64,000 nucleotides of DNA from Escallonia rubra (lineage: Eukaryota; Streptophyta; Magnoliopsida; Escalloniales; Escalloniaceae): contig JAVXUO010000005.1 in the NCBI GenBank assembly GCA_033065855.1, forward strand, positions 25,004 through 89,003, in the 5' to 3' direction. Positions 57,051-64,000 of the stretch are shown here, piece after piece (the first letter of the stretch is position 1; each line of letters begins with the position of its first letter). The notes under the pieces were generated by a model that had not been told where the DNA came from, searched no databases, and worked only from the letters and a program-made list of their open reading frames with translations. The position numbers were made by a program, and so were the translations under genes.

Positions 57051-57290
57051 GCCAGGTCTACCTCTCACTGCTGGTTAAAGTCGCTTCATCTTTAGACTCG
57101 GTATAATCATTTTCAACTACACTCCACAGATTTTTGGAATGAACACCGTCTTTATTTTTATTTTCCAAAAAGATCATAGTTTTCTCCTGCAAAAACTGGA
57201 ACATAAGATTGTAAAAAATTTGAGGGTGCATTCATCTTCTTGATACTTAAACGCCCAGTTAAATCGTAACCAGGCTTTGATACCAAAATA

Positions 57291-57597
57291 TGTTGGAATA
57301 ACTTGGGTAATTGTGTAAAGATGCCATGACAGTGCTAAAAAAATACAGGTATTTGACTAGAGAAACTAGGAACTTCTTATTGCTTATTGGCTTGATATCC
57401 TTGACAACATGCATAGCCACCTATTTATAGGTGAGTTCATCGTCATATCTTAGAGAACATGGGTAGTCAACGAAGTATGTAGAATCCTAGGATACATGAA
57501 TATCCTAAAGTATATGAACATATCCAATGCATGAACATACTACGATATATGAACATCCTAAAGTACATGTATCTAGGAAATGCATTAACTTTTATCA
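57291..57597 (-). repeat. Copia-4 5' LTR
   Basis: 307 bp; followed inward (leftward) by the primer-binding site complement. Confidence 0.92.
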
Positions 57598-57602
57598 AAA
57601 AG

Positions 57603-57777
57603 CGTATCGGATTTTCTCCCACCATTACGGTTTTGTAAAAAAATGTCATGGTTAATGCAGATGCGTACAAATTTTTTTTGCATGGACCAAGCTAAACCTT
57701 AGGTGGCGTCGTTGTCATAAAATAGGATTCCCAATTACTGGATAGAACTTTTCGTGCATAAAGAAAAGCTCAATTTC

Positions 57778-57816
<39 letters not shown>

Positions 57817-58304
57817 ACTATCAAACTCACTGTTGTTCAGCAAATAGATAACCGAGCAATGGAGCAACCACTGCTACACTTAAAATTGTTCCCCAGTAAT
57901 GCATAACTGCAGAAAAGAAAAGAAAAGAAAAAAAAAACCTTCAAACGTAATGTTTTTGGAGTAAAATGTTGTTGCATTTAATTAACTATCAAAGCTTGCT
58001 TATTCGATATTCTCTTCATTTCTTGGCTATTAAGAAGCTCAGTTCACAGCTCAAACAAAATGGCCTAGGCTATTTTATAAAATCTTATAATTCTTACATT
58101 GGATTTAAGAAAATAGTGAATCCATCCTAGGCATTATCTAAGGCATAGCAATAAGTTTGTTATGTTATTCTATCTCGCTTTTCATATAACTATGCATTCA
58201 GGGAATAGTGAATTTATTGGTGTGACTTAGATAAGTTTCTTAAGGGTAGCACAATAGGCTCGCTAACCTTTACATAAGTAGCCCGATAAAATAAAGCTGG
58301 GCTG
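57603..58304. other. AT-rich flank with (TA)n tract
   Basis: A perfect (AT)n run lies at 57781-57814 with no GGGGGCCGATCC element in it, useful as an unoccupied comparison site. No gene is recognised. Confidence 0.5.
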
Positions 58305-58990
58305 TTACAGCTTCCGCCGCCTGCCACCGTCCAGCACTGCCTCCGCACCCATCACCCCCTCCCCTTCCCAACCATCACCATTAACACCACCACCCTTCAC
58401 GAACCCCATTCATAGCCTCTTCACCATCAAAACCCAGCGTGGCCACCATCCCCAATAAACCACCACCGTTTCAACCACCCATCGCCACCACTACCAAACC
58501 CATAGTCGCCAATTCCTCCAAAAATGGCCGCCACTCACAGCGAATTCCTCCTCCTCGATCTTCTACGTCAGCTTCTTAGCCACCAGATTTGGCTCACCAT
58601 CGCCACCTCCACATCATACTCGCCACCACAAGCCCACACCCACCATGAGAATAGGCCCTCACTACAACTCCCAAAAAGCTTTCAAACCCACCAACACCTG
58701 CCTTAACATCACTACCATAATTTGCACCATAACCACCCTCATGTATCCACCACAATCACCATGAATTCGACCACCATATTTATCTATTTGAGATTATCTC
58801 TATAGTTAAATTGGAAATAATAAACTCAACTTTGACCAAATTTCCTTTCGTAGATTCTTAGCTCTTCAATTTGTTCGAATCTTGGATTAAGATCGAATTT
58901 AGGATTCTTGGCGGTGGTGAAAGGCTTTGCGCCGACTGTAAGTGGGTTAAGATCGAGTTTAGGTATATCTTAATTTTCTTTTACTTAACA
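58305..58990. repeat. CACCACC-rich dispersed repeat, copy 2
   Basis: Counterpart of 14380-15050 in the same orientation. Boundaries are not defined. Continues into AT-rich sequence without features to about 59440. Confidence 0.5.
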
Positions 58991-59439
58991 AAAGGTTAAG
59001 AAGATGGTGACTCCTAATTTTAAATATTTATCGGGTCTAGGATTTTCTCGAGGCTGTTTTGTTACACTCAGTTTTTCAGATACAAACTTAACAAAAGTTA
59101 ATCAATACAAAGGAAAAAAATATAATATGGAAAATTATAAGAACTCACTATCCTACCAAACATAAATTCATTATAAAAGTTAGAAAGAAAAGGCCTAGTC
59201 GAGCTTGTAGATATTCTGACTCGATTCTATATCGATGAACTTAAATTTGCAGTCATATGCAAAACTTAGTAGATGTAATAGCCTGTCCATCTTTATAAAA
59301 ATAAAAAATGAACATGATAATACATGGACTTATGAACGGCTCTCTAAGGAGTAGTGAAAATTAAGGTATTCATTTTATTGACTTTAATGTTGGTAAGATT
59401 TAGGGTCAGGTTTTGATAGGGTTTTCTTAAAGGTGAACG

Positions 59440-60125
59440 GAGACTTAGCATCATATTTGTACAATTGGGCTAGATATATTAGTGATTCAATTCTTTTGTC
59501 GCCAAAAGATATATTAGTGAAACTTTTAACATCTTTAGCGTTAAAATATTAAAAATTATGCAGAAATGTTGTAGTTTCACCTCACCCTTTTAAAATAAAA
59601 CACACCCTTAGCTTTTGTAAGTTTTATAAATTTAGAAAGGGTATTTTTAAGAAAAATGTTTAGCCATTTTTCCCTTGAGATCATTTTTATGCAGTGGGGC
59701 TAGATCCACATCCGTTTTAGTTAAATCCATACGTTTTGTCATTCAAAGATGCATTAGTAAACTTTTATTAGCAACAAATTGTTTAAATTTAGTCAAAAAT
59801 ATTGTAGTTTAGCCTCAACTAAGAAGTTAAAAAAACACTTAATTTCTTTAAACCTTTCATTTTTCAAAAGAGTATTTTAAATAAAAAAATGTTTATCCAT
59901 TTAATCGTTTGAGATTATATTATACGCTGGGGCCAAATCCTCACCCATTTTGGTAATGTTCATAATCTTTTGTCAATAAAAGATGGATTAATAAACAATT
60001 AACCTCTTTAGCGACAAAGTGTTTAAAGTTCGCCAAAATAGTTTAGCCTTATCTTTTTAAAAGTCATCGGCACCCTTAATATTTGGAAACCTTTTAAACA
60101 TTAAGCAAAAAAAATATTTACTCAT
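59440..60125. repeat. Three degenerate tandem units of about 230-243 bp
   Basis: Each unit has a GGG(G)C(T/C)A(G/A)AT start (59467, 59696, 59939), then TCTTTTGTC(G/A)-(C/A)AAAAGAT--ATTA, then TTTAGCG(A/T) or TTAGCAACAAA, and an AAAATATT/AAAATAGTTTAGCC tail. Strongly diverged. A short open frame at 60126-60437 after it has no recognisable family. Confidence 0.6.
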
Positions 60126-60532
60126 TTGATCCCTATTGCGTATCAGAAGTTAAGAGTTTTCAAGCTAAAAAAAATTCTTAATAATTTAAGCTTGAATAAA
60201 TTGGTGTCTTTATCAATTGAATTTTTACCTAATTCTAATACATATAACACTGAAATATATGAAGAGGATAGTCATGTAAAGAACATGTTTTCATGCCCAT
60301 ACATGGTATACCGGCCTACAGTCGATCATAGAAGGACAAAAACCGTACAAAGAATATATTGTCATGCAAATAAGGGTGTTCCATTACTTTATATTGTCAT
60401 CAACATAGGATTATTTACTTGTCGCTTATGCAGTTAAAAATTTCTAAAAAAATTCTAATTGTGTAATATTAAAATGTAGAATTAAACTTCAGTTTTACGA
60501 TAGTTTTAATGTACTAATATGTTTGTATTGGA

Positions 60533-60534
<2 letters not shown>

Positions 60535-60620
<86 letters not shown>

Positions 60621-60637
60621 ATAATATATATATATAT
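60535..60637. repeat. (TA)n/(GT)n compound microsatellite, left flank of element B
   Basis: TA, GT, TA, GT and TA runs abut the GGGGGCCGATCC terminus at 60638, as for element A. Confidence 0.95.
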
Positions 60638-60681
60638 GGGGGCCGATCCACACCCACCGGTGGATAAAAAAAATTTCTCCA

Positions 60682-60977
60682 CCCAACCGCTTCTCTTACA
60701 TGCGGTTGGGTACGATTTCTTTTTCTCGTGGGCCCCACCACAAAAAAGCACTCCTTTTTTTTTTTAAGCCCAACCGCATGTAAGAGAAGCGGTTGGGTAT
60801 GATTATTTTTTTGACGTGGGCCCCACCACAAAAAACCACTCCACCCAACCGCTTCTCTTATACGCGGTTGGGACAATTTTTATTTTCCCCAACCGCTTCT
60901 CTTAGAAGCGGTTGGTAAGCACTTTTTTTTTTAACAATTTTTTTAAAAAACCAACCGCATATAAGAGAAGCGGTTGG
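60682..60977. repeat. Subterminal hairpin ladder, element B
   Basis: Five hairpins at 60682-60710, 60769-60797, 60844-60872, 60889-60915 and 60951-60977 have arms CCAACCGC...GCGGTTGG. The loops vary around TTCTCTTA and orientation alternates. They correspond in place and spacing to the CCAATCGCAAG ladder of element A, but the arm sequence differs. Confidence 0.9.
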
Positions 60978-61068
60978 TGGCTTTTTTTTTGGGTGGCTCC
61001 CACACAAAAAATTTCAGATTTTTTGGTTGGCTCACACAAAAAAAAAAAAAAATTTTGAGCACAAGCCT

Positions 61069-61295
61069 GCCACGTGGCCCAACCGCATAAAGGGGCGCCG
61101 GTTGGGCGATGGCCCTGCCACGTGGCCTCCCCCGCGCCTGCCACGTGGCCTCCCCCGCGCCTGCCACGTGGCCCAACCGCGTGAAGGGGCGCCGGTTGGG
61201 GCGATGGCCCTGCCACGTGGCCTCCCCCGCGCCTGCCACGTGGCCCAACCGCGTGAAGGGGCCCCGCGGCTTGCCCTCTCCCCCTGCCACGTGGC
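61069..61295. promoter_or_regulatory. Array of seven GCCACGTGGC palindromes (G-boxes)
   Basis: The exact 10-bp palindrome GCCACGTGGC starts at 61069, 61117, 61140, 61163, 61212, 61235 and 61286. Two further hairpin-like units (CCCAACCGC...GCCGGTTGGG at 61078-61106 and 61172-61200) lie among them. CACGTG is the plant G-box bound by bZIP and bHLH factors. Open frames through the block on either strand are artefacts of the repeat. Confidence 0.75.
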
Positions 61296-61439
61296 GCCGC
61301 CCCCCCCCCCACGCGGGTGATGCTCCCCCGTGACTGTCCTTCCCAGTGCTTTTTTCTTTGTTTGCACAGTCTGCCAAATTTTTTTTTTTTGCAGAGACCA
61401 CGGGTATTTTTTTCCCTCTTTTTTCTTCTCTCTTCCTTT

Positions 61440-61600
61440 TTCTTCTCTATTTATAATCCCCTCCCCCCAACCCTTCTTCTCCACACTTCTTCTCCGTACT
61501 TCTTCTCCACAAACCAAAAAATTTCAGCGCTAGAAGATCGGTGGATAATCGCTAGAAGATCGGTAGATTTTTCTTCAAATACATCAAGTCACAACAAGTA
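61440..61600 (+). promoter_or_regulatory. Possible TATA box, leader and splice donor in element B
   Basis: TCTATTTATAATCC (about 61446) resembles a TATA box. It is followed by a CT-rich leader with repeated TTCTTCTCC and, at 61598, the donor-like CAAC|AAGTAAGTAT. Together they look like the start of a spliced plant transcription unit pointing into the element. No coding exon is seen before the nested MITE. Confidence 0.4.
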
Positions 61601-61653
61601 AGTATTTTGAATTTCCTTATAATTCAATGTTAGGTTTATACAAATCAGCGTAT

Positions 61654-62446
61654 GTGTTTGGCGCGCGGGATAAGACCCCGGATAGGATAAAAATAATCCT
61701 ATCCGGTGTTTGGACGTGCACTTTAGTCCCCGGATAAGGTACCCTTGGACTTGTTTTATCCCCCTTGAGTGGGATAAAATAATACCTGGGGGGGGGGGGG
61801 TGGTATAAAATTAGTCCAGATCATGTCGGACTAAAATGAATGGGACCCACCCCACTTTTCTTCCTCTTTCCCTTCAATGCCATATATACATATACATTGT
61901 ATATATACATATACATTGCGGGTGTATATATATATATATATACACATATATATATACACCTATATACATATACATATATACACCTATATACATATATATA
62001 TATACACATATATATATATACATTATATATATATATATACACCTATATACATATACATATATACACCTATATACCTATATATACACCTATATACATATAC
62101 ATATATACACCTATATATATATACATATATACACCTATATATACATATATATATATATATAGATATATATACACCTATATACACCTATATACACCTATAT
62201 ACCTATATATACACCTATATACACCTATATATATACCTATATACACCTATATATACACCTATATACACCTATATATACACCTATATACACCTATATATAT
62301 ACCTATATACACCTATATACCTATATATACACCTATATACCTATATATACACCTATATACCTGTATATATACATATATAGACCTATATACCTAAATATAT
62401 ACATATATATACCTATATACATATATACACCTATATATAAACCTAC

Positions 62447-62483
<37 letters not shown>

Positions 62484-62670
62484 CACTTATATACCTATAT
62501 ATACACCTATATACCTATATATATACATATATAGACCTATATACCTATATATATACATATATATACCTATATACATATATACACCTATATATATATATAT
62601 GTATGTATAAATATATATAGGTATAAATATATATATACACCTATATACCTATATGTATATACACCTATAT

Positions 62671-62709
<39 letters not shown>

Positions 62710-62882
62710 ATGTATCTATACCTACGTATATATATAAACCTATGTATATATATATATATATGCATATTAATATAAATATATATACACACATATATACATA
62801 TATATATACACATATATACATATATATATATGTATACACACATATATACATATATATATACATCTATATATACATATATATC

Positions 62883-62927
<45 letters not shown>

Positions 62928-63087
62928 CTTTGTAAATTGCATATCTGACTTATAATCCGGACTTGGTCCAAACGCTGGATAGGATTTCTTGCTTATCCGG
63001 TCTTATCCGACGGTATAGCTTGTCCGGCCTTATCCGCCCTTATCCTGTCCTTATCCTTATCCATATCCTTGTTGCCAAACGCAGCCA
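61654..63087. mobile_element. GGATAAGG-type MITE enlarged by an AT minisatellite
   Basis: The left end GTGTTTGGCGCGCGGGATAA and the right end (reverse TGGCTGCGTTTGGCAACAAG) are related inverted termini rich in GGATAAGG/CCTTATCC motifs. AGCGTAT occurs on both sides (61647-61653, 63088-63094) as a likely 7- to 8-bp duplication, suggesting hAT. The centre is the 1-kb minisatellite at 61880-62930. No transposase. Confidence 0.65.
61880..62930. repeat. TATATACACC-type minisatellite, about 1 kb
   Basis: Variable alternation of TATATACACC, TATATACC and TATATACATA units, ending in a long pure (TA)n at 62890-62924. Open frames here give only Tyr/Ile/Thr peptides and are not genes. Confidence 0.95.
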
Positions 63088-63127
63088 AGCGTATTACATT
63101 TATAGCGATTCAAAATAACGTATTACA

Positions 63128-64000
63128 TTTATAGACAGTTTTTCACGGATTTATAAAAAATAGCTAGAGCGAGATTTTGCCAAAGTACAAAAAAGAGACC
63201 CTAGTTATTCTGAAAGGATCTGTATCAGGTAAAAATTTCAGATTTTTCCAAAGACTGTAAAGGGGCTAACTGATACGGGGAACCATGTACCTTCGCAGTC
63301 TAATTTAAAATACCAAGCTAGCGCGATTTCGCGCGAAACTTTTACGAGAACCCTAGGATGTTGGGAAGTTCCATTCCCCAGGATTTCGCGCCATTCCGGA
63401 GCCGTTAGCTATTTTTTTGCCCGAACGGCCCTTTCAGCGCTCGCCCTTTAATTAGACAGCTTTTTCACGGATTTATAAAAAATAGCTAGAGCGTGATTTG
63501 GCCAAAGTGCAAAACAGGGACCCTGGTTATTCTGAAAGGATCTGTAGTCAGATAAAAATTTCAGATTTTTCCAAAGACTGTAAAGGGGCTAACTGATACG
63601 GGGAACCGTGTACCTTCGCAATCTAATTTAAAATACCAAGCTAGCGCGATTTCGCGCGAAACTTTTACGAGAACCCTAGGATGTTGGGAAGTTCCATTCC
63701 CCAAGATTTCGCGCCATTCCGGAGCCGTTAGCTATTTTTTTGCCCGAACGGCCCTTTCAGCGCTCGATCCGGACACTGGTTCGCGATTTTTGCGCGAAAA
63801 ATCCGTAAAGTACTTTTTAGGCCAATGATGAACTCACGAAGCGTAAAGTAGCATTTCGAGGCATCTTTGAGATTTTTCCTGATGCCAGGGGCATTTCGGT
63901 AATTTGCCACCCCGCGAGGGGTGTTTCGGTAATTTTCCCGCGCCAAGTTTTTAATTAGACAGTTTTAGTCCAGAAATATGTAATCACAGAACCTGAAATG
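63128..64000 (+). repeat. Terminal module shared with element A, tandemly doubled
   Basis: Two copies of a 320-bp segment (63128-63447 and 63448 onward) contain AGACAG-TTTTTCACGG, GAGACCCTAGTTATTC/GGGACCCTGGTTATTC, GCGATTTCGCGCGAAAC and CCCTAGGATGTTGGGAAG. A third start (TTAATTAGACAGTTTTAG) is at 63951. The order matches 16890-17500. Confidence 0.85.

Larger units (their letters stand above)
52951..57060 (+). mobile_element. Complete hAT transposon with open transposase
   Basis: The ends TAGACCTGGCAA and (reverse) TAGACCTGGCAAA are near-perfect inverted repeats. The 8-bp duplication CCTCTCAC is exact (52943-52950, 57061-57068). It is 4110 bp. The ends are packed with ACCCG/CGGGT motifs. One plus-strand gene with three coding exons and a probable non-coding first exon fills the centre. 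It interrupts the gag part of Copia-4. With intact ends, duplication and coding region it looks potentially autonomous. Confidence 0.95.
47482..57597 (-). mobile_element. Copia LTR retrotransposon (Copia-4), broken and interrupted by three insertions
   Basis: Fossil Copia element on the minus strand. LTRs are 47482-47774 and 57291-57597, both TGTTGG-ATAACT...CTTTTATCA on the plus strand. The 5-bp duplication AAAAG is perfect (47477-47481, 57598-57602). A primer-binding site complement (GGCTTTGATACCA) lies left of the right LTR, and a purine-tract complement (CTCCCCCTCA) right of the left LTR. Insertions inside it are two MITEs (47785-48539, 50323-50993) and a complete hAT transposon (52951-57060). 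The LTRs are visibly diverged, so it is older than its guests. Several breaks. Confidence 0.93.
60638..64000 (+). mobile_element. Element B: second member of the element A family, runs off the window
   Basis: Starts GGGGGCCGATCC within a (TA)n tract, then CCACCCACCGGTGG (element A: CCATCGACCGGTGG). A hairpin ladder (60682-60977), a GC-rich block with G-box palindromes (61069-61295), a promoter-like segment (61440-61600) and a nested MITE (61654-63087) follow. From 63128 comes the module AGACAGTTTTTCACG-ATTTATAAAAAATAGCTAGAG shared with the element A termini. No gene is seen before the window ends, and the right end is not reached. Confidence 0.8.

Noticed and set aside
57781-57814. (AT)n tract as a possible element A/B insertion site
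   Set aside because: No GGGGGCCGATCC terminus borders it; it is an unoccupied tract.
60902-61517. Frames of 74-161 residues rich in Arg, Gly and Pro
   Set aside because: They run through the G-box palindrome array and hairpins in several frames at once; no domain is seen.
61836-62927. Long open frames rich in Tyr, Ile and Thr on both strands
   Set aside because: They are translations of the TATATACACC minisatellite.

Overview
The window is a plant nuclear genome segment, probably from a eudicot. It has spliced genes, plant-only families (pentatricopeptide repeat, DUF247, plant mobile domain, FAR1-type zinc finger) and very dense plant transposons. Only one host gene looks whole: a single-exon DUF247 (UPF0481) gene at 45896-47194. 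Two host PPR genes survive as broken fragments. Almost everything else is transposon sequence nested in transposon sequence.

Layout. 1-8433: a PPR gene (minus strand, start 8433) is cut at 7716 by an hAT-like element. That element is cut by a CACTA element ending at 6623, and the 3' part of a second CACTA element occupies 1-894. 8503-13272: a Copia element with 5-bp target duplication CGGCT. 13651-13971: a Mutator-like MITE with a 9-bp duplication. 16516-22382: element A, a 5.9-kb element with about 1-kb inverted termini, seated in a (TA)n microsatellite. It carries a FAR1-type fragment and a plant-mobile-domain (MAIN-like) gene. 23937-24871: an hAT-like non-autonomous element with a perfect 8-bp duplication. 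25030-31453: a complete CACTA element (duplication CTT) whose five-exon TnpA-like gene reads open, but which lacks a recognisable TNP2 transposase. 32282-37069: a minus-strand Copia element (duplication GTTTG). 37480-44204: LTR debris, a Copia remnant, a broken PPR gene and a TRIM. 44450-44963: a PIF/Harbinger-like MITE. 45896-47194: the DUF247 gene. 47482-57597: a minus-strand Copia element (duplication AAAAG) that received two MITEs and a complete 4.1-kb hAT transposon (52951-57060, duplication CCTCTCAC) with an open 683-residue transposase. 60638 to the window end: element B, a second member of the element A family, also seated in a (TA)n tract, with a MITE and a 1-kb TATATACACC-type minisatellite inside.

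The most unusual system is the element A/B family. Both members begin GGGGGCCGATCC inside a (TA)n tract. Just inside the end both carry a ladder of short perfect hairpins, and further in both share a 0.3-1 kb module. The hairpin sequences differ between members (CAATCGCAAG arms in A, CAACCGCTTC-type arms in B) while the architecture is kept. A carries a FAR1-type DNA-binding fragment and a plant-mobile-domain gene facing each other; B carries seven copies of the palindrome GCCACGTGGC. A Mutator-like origin is my inference.

Coordinates of splice sites, terminal repeats and target duplications were read directly from the sequence. Family assignments rest on recognised motifs, since no database search was possible. 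LTR elements are described as fossils only.
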